A stretch of 64,000 bases of DNA from NCBI RefSeq assembly GCF_031585635.1, contig NZ_CP134195.1, forward strand, positions 1,364,001 to 1,428,000, given 5' to 3'. This document shows positions 54,265 to 63,717 of this stretch, piece by piece. Both the position numbers and the translations under genes were made by a program. Each line of letters starts with the position of its first letter. The first letter of the stretch is position 1. The notes beneath the pieces are model-generated. The model saw only the letters and a list, made by a program, of their open reading frames with translations. It was not told the origin of the DNA and ran no database searches. Origin of the DNA: Paraburkholderia sp. FT54. Its GTDB lineage: Bacteria; Pseudomonadota; Gammaproteobacteria; Burkholderiales; Burkholderiaceae.

Positions 54265-55062
54265 ATGAAATTGATCCGAACCATGGTGGCGATGGCTGCC
54301 GTTGCATCCGTTCTGAGCGCATGCGGTGGCGGCTCGGACGACGTGGGCAAGGAGCTCGGGCTGACCAATCCGGAGATCCATTTCATCCATGCCATTCCCA
54401 GCGGCCCGGCCGTCGACTTTCTCGTGAACGGCACCGCGCCCTCGGGACAGACGAACATCGCCTACAAGGGCGTGACGAACTTCACCAATATCAACACGGG
54501 TGCGACCACCGTCGCTTACTCGGCGACCGGCACGACGACGACGGCGCTCGCGAGCGGCAGCTTTCCGAATGTCGCGAAGGGCCACGAATACACCGTGCTT
54601 GCCTTGCCGGGTGTGGCCGCGCCGGACATCGGTCTGATCGACGATCCGTTCGACAAGGGCCTGTTGTCGAATAGTGCGCGTCTGCGCGGCTTCAACGCGT
54701 CGGCGAACGCGACCAACCTCGACCTGTATCTGGTCCAGTCCACGTCCACCAGCATCGCCACCGTCTCGCCGACGATGGCCGGCGTGGCCTTCAAGAACGC
54801 GGTGCCGGCAAGCGGCCAGGATTCGATCTACGTGTCGGGCGGCACCTACGTGCTGATTGCGACCGCGGCCGGCAGCAAGACGCCGATCTTCCAGTCGCCG
54901 GCGTTCACGCTGTCGAATAATGCCGACTGGCTGGTGACCTCGGTGCCGATCGCCGGTGCGCTGAGCCAGCTCGTGCCGGGTCAGATCCATCTGCTGGTTG
55001 CGCAGAACGGCAACACGCAAACGCCGAGCGTCGAGTTGACTAACACGCTGAACGGGCAATGA
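54265..55062 (+). CDS. DUF4397 domain lipoprotein
   Basis: The 265-residue lipoprotein has a signal ending VASVLSAC (Cys about residue 20), a GGGS linker and a beta-rich DUF4397 region (IHFIHAIPSGPAVDFLVNG; SIYVSGGTYVLIATAAGSKTP). Such proteins are thought to be surface or periplasmic and are of unknown role. The start MKLIRTMVAM follows CAGGTGAA; 33 upstream codons are excluded. It has its own terminator. Confidence 0.83.
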   Translation: MKLIRTMVAMAAVASVLSACGGGSDDVGKELGLTNPEIHFIHAIPSGPAVDFLVNGTAPSGQTNIAYKGVTNFTNINTGATTVAYSATGTTTTALASGSFPNVAKGHEYTVLALPGVAAPDIGLIDDPFDKGLLSNSARLRGFNASANATNLDLYLVQSTSTSIATVSPTMAGVAFKNAVPASGQDSIYVSGGTYVLIATAAGSKTPIFQSPAFTLSNNADWLVTSVPIAGALSQLVPGQIHLLVAQNGNTQTPSVELTNTLNGQ

Positions 55063-55135
55063 GCCCCAACTGAAGCGCAAACAGCGGCGCTAACAAAGCG
55101 CACGCAACAGGCGGCAAGTCCAGGGGAGGACGGGG

Positions 55136-55169
55136 CGGCGATCCACGCGAGTGGGTCGCCGTTTTGTTT
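55136..55169 (+). terminator. Rho-independent terminator of the DUF4397 gene
   Basis: CGGCGA (55136-55141) pairs with TCGCCG (55156-55161) and CCAC with GTGG, joined by a T-G wobble, around a GCGA loop. TTTTGTTT follows. The stem starts 73 bp after the stop. Confidence 0.85.
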
Positions 55170-55214
55170 GGGCATCGCTAAAGAATCCGCCAGGAAGGCC
55201 GAGATCGAGCGCGC

Positions 55215-55245
55215 AAAAAAACCCGCCACGGTTACCCGCGACGGG
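55215..55245 (-). terminator. Rho-independent terminator of the entericidin gene
   Basis: On the minus strand a 10-bp stem with two G-U wobbles (within 55222-55245), loop GTAA, is followed by seven T residues (A-run 55215-55221 on the plus strand). It lies 64 bp after the entericidin stop. Confidence 0.85.
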
Positions 55246-55309
55246 CTCTCACTATCCTGTAAGCCGGGCGCCGTAAAGCGCCGGGCGTCTGCTTTCTCTT
55301 AGCTGCTTC

Positions 55310-55444
55310 TTACTTGGCCTTTTCGGCCGAGTTCGTGATGGCGTCTCCGCCCTTCGAAATATCTTGCCCAGCCCCCGCCATCGTGTTGCAACCGGCGAGC
55401 GCAGCTGTCCCTGCAATGAGAAGCAAAGCGATCAGTCGATTCAT
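55310..55444 (-). CDS. Entericidin A/B family lipoprotein
   Basis: The 44-residue lipoprotein has a signal with lipobox ALAGC (Cys19) and mature sequence NTMAGAGQDISKGGDAITNSAEKAK, the signature of entericidin EcnA/EcnB small toxin/antidote lipoproteins. AAGGAG precedes the ATG. It is a single copy here, without a second entericidin, and lies downstream of the histidine kinase gene in the same orientation but 222 bp away. Confidence 0.9.
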   Translation of the reverse strand: MNRLIALLLIAGTAALAGCNTMAGAGQDISKGGDAITNSAEKAK

Positions 55445-55666
55445 GAGAGTTCTCCTTGTCGAGAATGCATCGGTTGACGTGCCCATGTTGTCCGGCACGC
55501 GCCAGCTGAGCCAGCTGTCGTCCGACCGGGGCTTACGCCAGTCGATCCGGTCTGATTGCATGGTAAAAAAAGGGCGGGGGCGGCGCTGTCGGCTGCGCTG
55601 CGATTTTCTTGTAGGCATGCGCCGGTGTTTGCGTCGGCGCACTCCTACAAGCTCTCCGCGGGCTTG

Positions 55667-57136
55667 CTACGCGGACGTTCGCGAAGGCGTCGCCGGCGGC
55701 AGATCGATCGACGGCGTCGCGGTGCTGACGCTCGGCATCTCCACGTGGATGTCAGTGCCGTTCGGCACGCCGCGCCGGATATCGAAGCGCCCGCCGTGCG
55801 CGGCGACGCGCTGGCGCATGCCCAGCAGCCCGTGCGTGTGCGTGCGCTTCAGATCGGCCGGCATGATGCCCACGCCGTTATCGGCGATATGCAATGCCAC
55901 CTGGCCGTCGCCGACCTGCAAGGCGATCGATACCTTCGAGGCTCGCGCGTACTTCGCGGCGTTGGTGAGCGACTCCTGCGCGACGCGGAACAGCGCGATT
56001 TCCGTCTGCTCGTCGAGCTTGATGTCGTCGGCGGGCAGATGCAGGTCGAGCGTCCAGTTGTTGCGCTGCGCGGCTTCGTCGGCGAGCGTGCGCAAGGCGG
56101 TGACCAGCCCGAAGTTCGCCAGCACAGTAGGCCGCATGTCTTCGATGATGCGGCGCTTGAGCGCGATCCCCTGGTCCAGATTGGCGAGCGCCCGTTTGAG
56201 TTTCTCGGAGATGTCCGGCTCGCTGTCCTTCAGCTTGCGGTTGGCCCACGTCACGTCCATTTTGCTCGCGGTCAGAATCGCGCCGAGTTCGTCGTGCAGC
56301 TCGCGGGCGAGCTGGGTCTTCTCGTTTTCGCTGACCGCCTGCAAGTGCCAGCCGAGCGCTTCGAGCTGACGGGTGCGTTCGTTGACGAGCTGGTCGAGGC
56401 CTTCCTGTTGCGTGATCAATTGACGCTGCACGCGCGCCTGACGATCGATCTGAATGCCGAGATTGCGAAACAGCAGAATGAACAGCACGATGTTCAGCGC
56501 CGACAGACCGGCCGCGCACAGCGTGGAGATGCGTTGATCGCCACGGCTCGCGGCGAGCGCGTGTTGCGCGCGGCGCTCCTCGTTGTCGCGCAGCAGCGTG
56601 AGCGTGCTGTCCACCAGCGACGCGTCGGCCGGACTGGCCTCGCTCGCGCCGCCGCAGGCGGACAGGTCGAGCGGATGCGGCGCCGCGCGTTGCAGCGCGG
56701 ACGCGCCCGCGCCGATACGCGCCTCGATCAGCGCAAGAATCTGGGTGAAGCTGGCGAGTTCGGCACTGTCCGCCTTGCCGCCGCGGTAGAAGCGGTTCAG
56801 CTGCTGCTCGCTCTGGCGAATGCCCGCGGCGGTCGCGCAGAAGTCGTGCGCGGCGGCGTCCTGCTTCGTCAGAAGAAACTCGCTTTGCTGGGCGCTCAGG
56901 CGCGATAGCTGGCTCGCGAGCGTGCTCAGTTGCACGGTGACGTCGCGCGCTTCGAGCGCGGTCTCGTACTCGGCGGCAATGCGCTGGCGCGCGGTCTCGA
57001 GAATCACGAGGCCGCCCACGGTAATGACGATCGCCACCGTCATGGCGATCGCCCAACTGCGATTGCGCATCCAGTCGCTCAGCCGGGCGGTGGCCCCGGG
57101 ATTGCCCGCGTCCGGCATGTTCTGCACATTTGGCAC
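55667..57136 (-). CDS. NarX/DegS-type sensor histidine kinase
   Basis: The 489-residue membrane kinase has two membrane segments (about 28-48 and 204-224) flanking a periplasmic four-helix sensor of CHASE3 type. A coiled coil and a HisKA_3 domain follow, with phospho-acceptor His281 (ARELHDELGAIL), then an HATPase_c domain (DNGVGIMPADL, GLLGMRQRVAAHGG). This class pairs with NarL-type regulators; the closest is encoded 1.65 kb away on the other strand. The signal sensed is unknown. Confidence 0.9.
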   Translation of the reverse strand: MPNVQNMPDAGNPGATARLSDWMRNRSWAIAMTVAIVITVGGLVILETARQRIAAEYETALEARDVTVQLSTLASQLSRLSAQQSEFLLTKQDAAAHDFCATAAGIRQSEQQLNRFYRGGKADSAELASFTQILALIEARIGAGASALQRAAPHPLDLSACGGASEASPADASLVDSTLTLLRDNEERRAQHALAASRGDQRISTLCAAGLSALNIVLFILLFRNLGIQIDRQARVQRQLITQQEGLDQLVNERTRQLEALGWHLQAVSENEKTQLARELHDELGAILTASKMDVTWANRKLKDSEPDISEKLKRALANLDQGIALKRRIIEDMRPTVLANFGLVTALRTLADEAAQRNNWTLDLHLPADDIKLDEQTEIALFRVAQESLTNAAKYARASKVSIALQVGDGQVALHIADNGVGIMPADLKRTHTHGLLGMRQRVAAHGGRFDIRRGVPNGTDIHVEMPSVSTATPSIDLPPATPSRTSA

Positions 57137-57399
57137 GTTCGGCTCCTCGGATGGGGCTTTAGTGTAACGTCCGCCGCGTCCGGCGACGCTGCGGGCACCG
57201 TGTCGACGCGGCCGCCTTCGCGCGGTGGTCGCGGTGCCGCACGCCGGCCTGGCGCGTCGAACACACTCACCGTAACGCTGCCGTAATCCAATGTAAGCGG
57301 ATTCTCACACGAAAACCGGCGTGCGTCGGAATGCGCCCGACCTCGCTGGTCGATAGGATGGACCTGATCGTTCAATCAATGTTTCGGGAGGAAGCCATC

Positions 57400-57576
57400 A
57401 TGCTGAAATGGGCGTTGTTCTTCGCCGTCATCGCGGTGATCGCCGGCCTTCTCGGCTTTACCGGTGTCGCGGCAGGCGCGGCGGCGATCGCGAAGTTCCT
57501 GTTCATCGTGTTCGTGATTCTGTGTGTGGTGTTCCTCGTGCTGGGTTTCGTGGTGACGAAAAAGATCGTTGATTAG
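57400..57576 (+). CDS. DUF1328 small membrane protein, first copy
   Basis: The 58-residue protein has two hydrophobic helices ([25 protein letters not shown] and [24 protein letters not shown]), matching the YtjA-like DUF1328 family. GGGAGGAA precedes the ATG. A paralogue follows 108 bp downstream, suggesting duplication. Such peptides are often stress-induced; function unknown. Confidence 0.87.
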   Translation: MLKWALFFAVIAVIAGLLGFTGVAAGAAAIAKFLFIVFVILCVVFLVLGFVVTKKIVD

Positions 57577-57684
57577 CGCTGCTCAGTGAGGAAGTCGCGA
57601 GCCGCGCTTCGAAGGTGGAAGAACGGTTCGCCGGTCGATGTCGTACGCCAATGCCACGCAGATACAACAAGAAGGAGAGTCGCC

Positions 57685-57846
57685 ATGCTTCACTATGCCA
57701 TTGTCTTTTTCGTCATTGCGATCATCGCCGCCGTGTTCGGTTTTACCGGCATTGCGGCGGGCGCGGCCGAAATTGCAAAGATCCTGTTCTACATTTTCCT
57801 CGTCGTATTCGTGGTCACGCTGTTGCTCGGCGTATTCCGAACGTAG
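57685..57846 (+). CDS. DUF1328 small membrane protein, second copy
   Basis: The 53-residue paralogue of the preceding protein is also two-helix ([30 protein letters not shown], then [19 protein letters not shown]), with the shared [15 protein letters not shown] core. GAAGGAGA precedes the ATG. It lies between the first copy and the ferritin-like gene in the same orientation. Confidence 0.87.
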   Translation: MLHYAIVFFVIAIIAAVFGFTGIAAGAAEIAKILFYIFLVVFVVTLLLGVFRT

Positions 57847-57946
57847 ACGGGTTGTCATTCGCAGCAATCGTTCCTTGTGCCAGCGCATCAGGCTCGATTC
57901 GTGCGTGATGCGCAGTTCCCCCAATACCGGATAAAGGAGAAATTCA

Positions 57947-58519
57947 ATGTCGAAGTCACCTGGCGCCCAGGGCGCGGCATCTCAATCTGGCGATCCGTTC
58001 GTGATGGACCTTAAAAAGATCCGCGAAGACGCACGCAAGCACATGTCCGACGGTCCGGTCACGCAAACGTATGGGGCGGATCGCGAGACAGTGCTGAAGC
58101 TGTGCAACGACGCTCTCGCCACCGAAATCGTCTGCGTGCTGCGCTACAAGCGGCATCACTTCATGGCGAAGGGCATCAACTCCGAGGCCGTGGCGGCCGA
58201 GTTCGCTCAACATGCCGCGGAGGAGCAGGAACACGCCGACAGCATCGCCGAGCGCATCGTGCAACTCGGGGGCGAGCCGGATTTCGCGCCCGACGGTTTG
58301 AAGACGCGCTCGCATTCGGAATACAAGGAAGGCGAGAACCTCACGGACATGATCAAGGAGAACCTGATCGCCGAGCGGATCGCGATCGACACGTACCGCG
58401 AGATCATCCGCTATCTCGGCGATAAGGACGTGACGACCCGCCGTATGTTCGAAGAGATTCTCGCCGTCGAAGAAGAACATGCCGACGATATGGCGGATTT
58501 GCTCGCAGGCCGCGAGTAA
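57947..58519 (+). CDS. Ferritin-like (bacterioferritin-related) protein
   Basis: The 190-residue four-helix protein has paired E-x-x-H-type iron motifs (LATEIVCVLRYKRHHF, AAEEQEHADSIAERI, IAERIAIDTYREII, LAVEEEHADDMADLL), typical of ferritin-like diiron proteins. It may store iron or protect DNA under oxidative stress. The hydrophilic first 35 residues are extra relative to short bacterioferritins. It lies after the DUF1328 genes and before a response regulator. Confidence 0.85.
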   Translation: MSKSPGAQGAASQSGDPFVMDLKKIREDARKHMSDGPVTQTYGADRETVLKLCNDALATEIVCVLRYKRHHFMAKGINSEAVAAEFAQHAAEEQEHADSIAERIVQLGGEPDFAPDGLKTRSHSEYKEGENLTDMIKENLIAERIAIDTYREIIRYLGDKDVTTRRMFEEILAVEEEHADDMADLLAGRE

Positions 58520-58783
58520 GCGTTCTACGTTTTTTTGCGCCACTGCGTAGAAGCGAACAGCTTACGCAAGGACCGTAGCACGACGGCGAGCGGCGGCTCC
58601 ATACATCACGGCCAGCTCAGCCGGTTCAGGCAGCGTGGCGGACGACGCAGCGGGCGCGGGTGGGTCTGGAAGGTTTCCCGCGCCGGCATGCGCTGCCCGG
58701 TTTTCCAAATCCGGCGGGAGTCTCGCCGGAGATCATTACAATGTCTGCTCTGGAGCGATTCCATTGCACGGACACCTAAACCG

Positions 58784-59416
58784 ATGATTCGAGTGTTGAT
58801 AGCTGACGACCATGCGATCGTCCGAGGTGGCTTCAAACAGTTCGTCGCCGACGAGCCGGATATGTGCGTCGCGGCCGAAGCGGCCACCGGCGACGAAACC
58901 ATCAGCCTCGTGCGCGCGCAGGCCTTCGACGTGGTGCTGCTTGACATCGCTATGCCGGACAAGAACGGCATCGACACCTTGCGCGTGATCAAGCAGGTGC
59001 GTCCTGAGCAGGGTGTGCTGATTCTGTCGGGCTATCCGGAGAGTCAGTACGCCATCAATCTGCTGCGCGCGGGCGCGAACGGCTATCTGAACAAGGACTG
59101 CGAGCCCGAAGAGATCGTGCGGGCCATTCGCGCGGTGGCGCGCGGGCATCGCTATCTCTCCGAGGCGGTCGCCGACACGCTCGCCGACAATCTCGACAAG
59201 CCGGCGGCGGGGCGTCCGCACGAAGCGCTCTCCGAGCGTGAGTTCCAGATTTTCTGCAAGCTCGCGGCCGGGCAGATACCCACTGAGATCGCGGAGGAAT
59301 TGCATTTGTCCGTGAAGACGGTGAGTACCTACCGGGCTCGCGTGCTGGAGAAAATGCGATTGGCGAACAATGCCGATCTGACTTATTACGCGATCAAGAA
59401 TGGCCTGATCGAATAG
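58784..59416 (+). CDS. NarL/FixJ-type response regulator
   Basis: The 210-residue regulator has a receiver domain (Asp9 pocket, phospho-acceptor Asp54 in VVLLDIAMPD, ILSGYPES) and a C-terminal LuxR helix-turn-helix (LSEREFQIFCKLAAGQIPTEIAEELHLSVKTVSTYRARVLEKM). The start MIRVLIADD fits the domain; no strong ribosome site. It is a likely partner of the nearby NarX-type kinase. Its stop overlaps a possible GTG start of the next receiver protein. Confidence 0.92.
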   Translation: MIRVLIADDHAIVRGGFKQFVADEPDMCVAAEAATGDETISLVRAQAFDVVLLDIAMPDKNGIDTLRVIKQVRPEQGVLILSGYPESQYAINLLRAGANGYLNKDCEPEEIVRAIRAVARGHRYLSEAVADTLADNLDKPAAGRPHEALSEREFQIFCKLAAGQIPTEIAEELHLSVKTVSTYRARVLEKMRLANNADLTYYAIKNGLIE

Positions 59417-59436
59417 TGCGCGATCGAGATATTCCG

Positions 59437-59868
59437 ATGAACAGCGAATCGAACCCTGTTGCCGAGTCGTCAGCCCAGCACGCGCCGTTGCGTGTGTTGC
59501 TGATCGAGGATTCGCCGCTGATCCGCAGAAGCCTCGTGGAAACGATCGACGCCTCCGGTCTGCTCAAAGTGGCCGCGTATGCGGATTCCGCGGATCAGGC
59601 CATCGCCCTGTTGAGCGACGAGTCGTTCGACGCGGTGATCGTCGACTTGCAGTTGAAGCAGGGCTCGGGCGTGCCGGTCCTCGCTTACTTGCAGCGTGAA
59701 GGATTGATCGACCGGGTGTTCGCCGCGGTGCTGACCAATCATGCGTTGCCCGCGTATCGGGAGCGTTGCGAGCAGTATGGCGTGCGCCACTTTTACGACA
59801 AGTCGTTCGAATTCGACCGCGTGATCGATGCGCTGCACGATTATGCATCTGCGCGAAGCAACAAATAA
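59437..59868 (+). CDS. Receiver-only response regulator
   Basis: The 143-residue protein is a single receiver domain with acidic pocket Glu24-Asp25, phospho-acceptor Asp70 (DAVIVDLQLKQ) and Lys near residue 120 (HFYDKSFEFD). There is no output domain. It may act as a phosphate sink or connector for the adjacent kinase-regulator pair. A GTG at 59416 overlapping the previous stop is an alternative start. It directly follows the NarL-type gene. Confidence 0.88.
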   Translation: MNSESNPVAESSAQHAPLRVLLIEDSPLIRRSLVETIDASGLLKVAAYADSADQAIALLSDESFDAVIVDLQLKQGSGVPVLAYLQREGLIDRVFAAVLTNHALPAYRERCEQYGVRHFYDKSFEFDRVIDALHDYASARSNK

Positions 59869-59889
59869 GCACTCCGCGCAACGCGAGCG

Positions 59890-61089
59890 TTAATTGTTCG
59901 CGCGTGCCGCACGCCCCAGATGGTTCCACGCCGAGAGGCCCGCGAATACGATTCCGGCCACGCTCACACCGATCCATCCAAACGCCGGCCAGACCGCTGC
60001 GCCGACGCCGGAGCCGATGGCTCCGCCAATGAAATACGCCACCATGTACACCGTATTCACGCGGCTGCGCGCGTCCGGCTTGAGGGCGTAGATGCGCGAC
60101 TGATTGGAAATCTGCGCGGCCTGCACGCCGATATCGAGAATGATCACGCCGACCACGAGGCCGGCGATGCTCCGCGCCGATACGCCGAATACGACAAACG
60201 AAATCGCCACTAGCGCGATCGACAGGGTAATGATCGCGCGCGGTCCGCGCCGATCGGAAAACTTGCCGGCGAGCGGCGCGGCCATCGCCCCCGCCGCGCC
60301 GACGATGCCGAATAGCCCAGCCGCCTGCGGCCCGAGATGAAACGGCGCGCCGGCCAGCAGCAAGGCCAGTACCGACCAGAAAATGCTGAACGCCGCGAAC
60401 ATGCCGGCGCCGGTGAGCGACGCTTCGCGCAGTTCGCGATGCTCGACGAGCAGATGCCACATCGACATCAGCAGCTTGCCGTAGGGCAGCGTCGACGTCG
60501 GCTGGCTCTTCGGCAGACGCAGAATGATGACCACCGCCAGCCCCAGCAACGCGACCACGGACGCGCCGAAGACGGTGCGCCAGCCGAAATATTCGGCGAT
60601 CACGCCCGAGGCCGTCCGCGCCAGCAAAATCCCCAGCAGCAAACCGCTCATCACCGTGCCGACCGCATGGCCGCGTTCCGACGGCGGTGCGATTTCCGCC
60701 GCGAACGGCACCGCTTGTTGCGCGATGGTGGCGAGCACGCCGATCGCGAGACTCGCGAGGATCAGCACGGATAGCGTCGGCGCCGCGGCCGCCACGACCA
60801 GCGCGACGCAAATGGCCGCGATCTGCAACAGGATCAGGCGACGCCGGTCGAAACGGTCGCCGAGCGGCGCAAGCAGCAGCATGCCGGCCGCGTAGCCGAG
60901 TTGCGTGACGGCCGGCACCGCGCCGACCCACGACGCGCTGCCCGGAAACGACTGGCGGAAGTCGTCGAGCAGCGGCTGGTTGTAATAGATGTTCGCGACT
61001 GAGACGGCGGCAATGGTGGCGAGCAGAAACAGCAGGCCGCGCAACGACCGGTCGGCGGAAGCGGGAGTGGATGCGTTGGAAGTGGACAT
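59890..61089 (-). CDS. MFS transporter (arabinose-efflux/multidrug type)
   Basis: The 399-residue protein has twelve hydrophobic segments and the MFS loop motif LGDRFDRRRLIL between segments 2 and 3. It opens with MSTSNAS and a first helix LLATIAAVSVANIYYNQPLLDDF. It probably exports a drug or sugar-like metabolite; substrate unknown. It converges with the receiver-only gene. The start at MSTSNAS is preferred over an upstream ATG at 61143. Confidence 0.9.
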   Translation of the reverse strand: MSTSNASTPASADRSLRGLLFLLATIAAVSVANIYYNQPLLDDFRQSFPGSASWVGAVPAVTQLGYAAGMLLLAPLGDRFDRRRLILLQIAAICVALVVAAAAPTLSVLILASLAIGVLATIAQQAVPFAAEIAPPSERGHAVGTVMSGLLLGILLARTASGVIAEYFGWRTVFGASVVALLGLAVVIILRLPKSQPTSTLPYGKLLMSMWHLLVEHRELREASLTGAGMFAAFSIFWSVLALLLAGAPFHLGPQAAGLFGIVGAAGAMAAPLAGKFSDRRGPRAIITLSIALVAISFVVFGVSARSIAGLVVGVIILDIGVQAAQISNQSRIYALKPDARSRVNTVYMVAYFIGGAIGSGVGAAVWPAFGWIGVSVAGIVFAGLSAWNHLGRAARANN

Positions 61090-61301
61090 GAAAGGAGCGA
61101 TCGACGGACCGGCCCATGCGCGGTCCTCAAGCGTGCCGATCATACCGGAGCACGGCGGATCGTGCTGAGGGGGGCGGATGGAGCGACAGGGGCTGAGAGC
61201 GGTTGCTTGCCGACGCCTTGCCAACAAAATGAGATGGTCGTTCGGCTTTCGTTCGTAGAATCAGCGCGCCTTGTCCGACCGACGACTACCAGCACGACTC
61301 C

Positions 61302-61787
61302 ATGACATCGACCACGAAACACGCACCGCGACGCATCGACGGCTGGCCGCTGCTCGCCCTGATCTGCCTCGCGGCATGGGCGCTCCACACCGCGATCGCG
61401 ATGCGCGATCCGCTCAAGCTGATGCTCAAATGGGAGCTGCTGGACGTGTTCGCGCGTCCCGAAACGCACGGCTGGTATCGCACCGTGATCGTGATGGTGG
61501 GCTGCGACGTGTTCACGGGGGTGTTCATCGTCGCGGGCATGGGCTGGCTGGCGCTGCTCGCGTGGCGCAGATCCGCGCGCTTTACCGTGCACGTGCAGGC
61601 ATGGCTCGTCGCGATCGTCGCGATGCGCACCGGCGCGTATCTGCTCGGCGACTACATGACGCACGCCATCGGCATCGACATCGCCATTCCATACGACGGT
61701 TTCATGCAGGCTGTCGTGGCGGCCGCGCTCGGGGTTCCGTATTTCCGGTCGTCCCGGCGCGTGCACGAGACGTTCATCGACGCATGA
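61302..61787 (+). CDS. Four-helix membrane protein of unknown function
   Basis: The 161-residue protein has four hydrophobic segments (around residues 15-32, 62-85, 95-113 and 130-150), and the loop after segment 3 contains RTGAYLLGDYMTH. It vaguely recalls DUF2569 membrane proteins, but I am not sure. It converges on the phosphodiesterase gene with a 10-bp gap. No function can be assigned. Confidence 0.65.
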   Translation: MTSTTKHAPRRIDGWPLLALICLAAWALHTAIAMRDPLKLMLKWELLDVFARPETHGWYRTVIVMVGCDVFTGVFIVAGMGWLALLAWRRSARFTVHVQAWLVAIVAMRTGAYLLGDYMTHAIGIDIAIPYDGFMQAVVAAALGVPYFRSSRRVHETFIDA

Positions 61788-61797
61788 GCCGCGCGCG

Positions 61798-62625
61798 TCA
61801 ATCGATCAGATCGCCTTCGGGCTCGTAGAACGGATACGGGCCGTCGGCTTGCTCGACATAGGCGTGATGCGTGACGATGCCGGTTGCCGGATCGTAGCGA
61901 TGCAGCGCATACGCGGGCGGTTCCATCATGAACGCGGACGGCGCATCCTCGCGCAGATCGAGTGCGACCTGATGCGCGGGCGCCGGCACGGCGGAGGCGA
62001 TCGTGCCGCCAAAACGCACGAACATGGGCCGGTGCACATGCCCGCAGATCACCCGCTCCACGTTCGGATAACGTGCGATCAACGCCGCGAGTTTGTCGGC
62101 GGCGGCAGGGTCGAGTCGCAGTTCGTCCATATGCCCGATGCCGCACACAAACGGCGGATGATGCAACGCGACGACCGTCGGCTTGCCCTGGGCCGCATCG
62201 AGTTGCGTGGCGAGCCACGCGAGCCGCGTGTCGCACAGATTGCCCGCGCTTTGACCGGGTACCATCGAATCGAGCGCGATGATCCGCAGCGCTCCGACAT
62301 CGACCGCGTATTGCACGAACTCGCCGCCGCTCGCCAATTCCTTGCGATCGGGAAACGCGGCGCGCAACGCAGCGCGTTCGTCGTGATTGCCGACCAGCAT
62401 GAAGTAGGGCATTTCGAGCGGCGCGAGCAGTGTTTTGAGGTGCTCGTACTGTTCCGGATCACCCTGATCGACGAGGTCGCCGGTCATGATCACCGCGTCG
62501 GGACGTGGGTCGAGCGCATTGAGGGCGGCGACGCAGCGTGCGAGATAGGCGCCGGTGTCGACGCGGCGATAAGCGAGCGCACCGGGCCGTTTGATATGCA
62601 GGTCGCTAATTTGAGCCAGCAGCAT
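61798..62625 (-). CDS. GpdQ-like class III phosphodiesterase
   Basis: The 275-residue metallophosphoesterase has a complete binuclear site: Asp8, His10, Asp50, Asn80, His156, His196 and His198 (SDLH, GDLVDQG, GNHDE, LHHPPF, CGHVHRP). These align almost residue-for-residue with Enterobacter GpdQ as I recall it, which cleaves glycerophosphodiesters; E. coli CpdA is a relative. It lies 45 bp after an ABC importer ATPase gene on the same strand, suggesting that the transporter imports its phosphodiester substrate. Confidence 0.9.
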   Translation of the reverse strand: MLLAQISDLHIKRPGALAYRRVDTGAYLARCVAALNALDPRPDAVIMTGDLVDQGDPEQYEHLKTLLAPLEMPYFMLVGNHDERAALRAAFPDRKELASGGEFVQYAVDVGALRIIALDSMVPGQSAGNLCDTRLAWLATQLDAAQGKPTVVALHHPPFVCGIGHMDELRLDPAAADKLAALIARYPNVERVICGHVHRPMFVRFGGTIASAVPAPAHQVALDLREDAPSAFMMEPPAYALHRYDPATGIVTHHAYVEQADGPYPFYEPEGDLID

Positions 62626-62670
62626 GGGGATGTCCTTTTTTTAGCGCGCCAGAAGTACAGCGCGGCTTCG

Positions 62671-63717
62671 TTACGATAGCGCAATCAGTGCGTCCTGCGC
62701 GATGGAAATGCCGACCGGCGTGCCGCGCGCCAATTCCACGCGGCCCGCCACGTCGATCAGCAACGCGTCCGGCGCGGCGCCGCCGATCGTCAGACGCGTG
62801 CGTTCGCCGAGAAACGCGGTGCTTTCGATGCGGCCGCGCAATTGCGCATGAGCCGGGTCGGCAAGATAGGCGTCTTCCGGGCGGAAGAATATCTCGTGCG
62901 CCGGGTTCGGGTGAGACGAGCCCGCGGGCAGCGGCACCGCGCCGCCGGTGGTCCTCAGCATGCCGTCACGCCGTTCGCCCGCGAGCCGGTTGATCGTGCC
63001 GACGAACTGGGCGACCGTCCGGTTGGCGGGGCGGTAGTAGATCTCGCGCGGCGAGCCGATCTGCTCGATGCGCCCCTCGCTCATCACGACGATGCGGTCG
63101 CCCAGTTCCATCGCTTCGGCCTGGTCGTGCGTGACGTAGACGGTCGTGATGCCCAACTCGCGCAACAGCGTATTCATCTCGCTGCGCAACGTGTCGCGCA
63201 AACGGGCGTCGAGCGCGGTCAACGGTTCGTCGAGCAACAGCACGCGCGGCTGCACGGCCAGCGCGCGAGCGAGCGCCACGCGTTGGCGCTGGCCGCCGGA
63301 AAGCTGATCGATCGGTTTGTCGGCATGCGCGCTCAGACGCATCATGCCGAGCAATTCGTCGACACGTTGCCGCGCCGTCTGAGCCGGCACGCGCTTGATT
63401 TTCAAACCGTAGCCGATGTTGCCGCGCACCGTCAGGTTCGGAAACAGCGCGTAGCTCTGGAACACCATGCCGACCTGGCGCTTTTCGATCGGCAGGGCGG
63501 TGACGTCCTCGTCGCCGAACGCGATGCGGCCGCCGACGTCCGGTGTCTCGAGCCCCGCGATCATGCGCAGCGTAGTGGTCTTGCCGCAGCCCGACGGCCC
63601 GAGCAGCACCAGCGTTTCACCGGCGTCGATATGCAGATCGAGCGGCTGGAGCACGCGCGTGCCGCGAAACGTTTTCGCGCACTGCGTCAGCGTGATGGGA
63701 ACGGAAGCGAGTTTCAT
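62671..63717 (-). CDS. ABC importer ATP-binding protein (PotA/UgpC-like)
   Basis: The 348-residue ATPase has Walker A GPSGCGKTT (40-48), signature LSGGQRQRVALARAL, Walker B VLLLDEPLTALD and a C-terminal TOBE domain. This is the form used by putrescine, phosphonate, iron and glycerol-phosphate importers. The start MKLASVPITL overlaps the permease stop as ATGA, so the two are coupled. It precedes the GpdQ-like gene, hinting at an organophosphate substrate. Confidence 0.9.
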   Translation of the reverse strand: MKLASVPITLTQCAKTFRGTRVLQPLDLHIDAGETLVLLGPSGCGKTTTLRMIAGLETPDVGGRIAFGDEDVTALPIEKRQVGMVFQSYALFPNLTVRGNIGYGLKIKRVPAQTARQRVDELLGMMRLSAHADKPIDQLSGGQRQRVALARALAVQPRVLLLDEPLTALDARLRDTLRSEMNTLLRELGITTVYVTHDQAEAMELGDRIVVMSEGRIEQIGSPREIYYRPANRTVAQFVGTINRLAGERRDGMLRTTGGAVPLPAGSSHPNPAHEIFFRPEDAYLADPAHAQLRGRIESTAFLGERTRLTIGGAAPDALLIDVAGRVELARGTPVGISIAQDALIALS

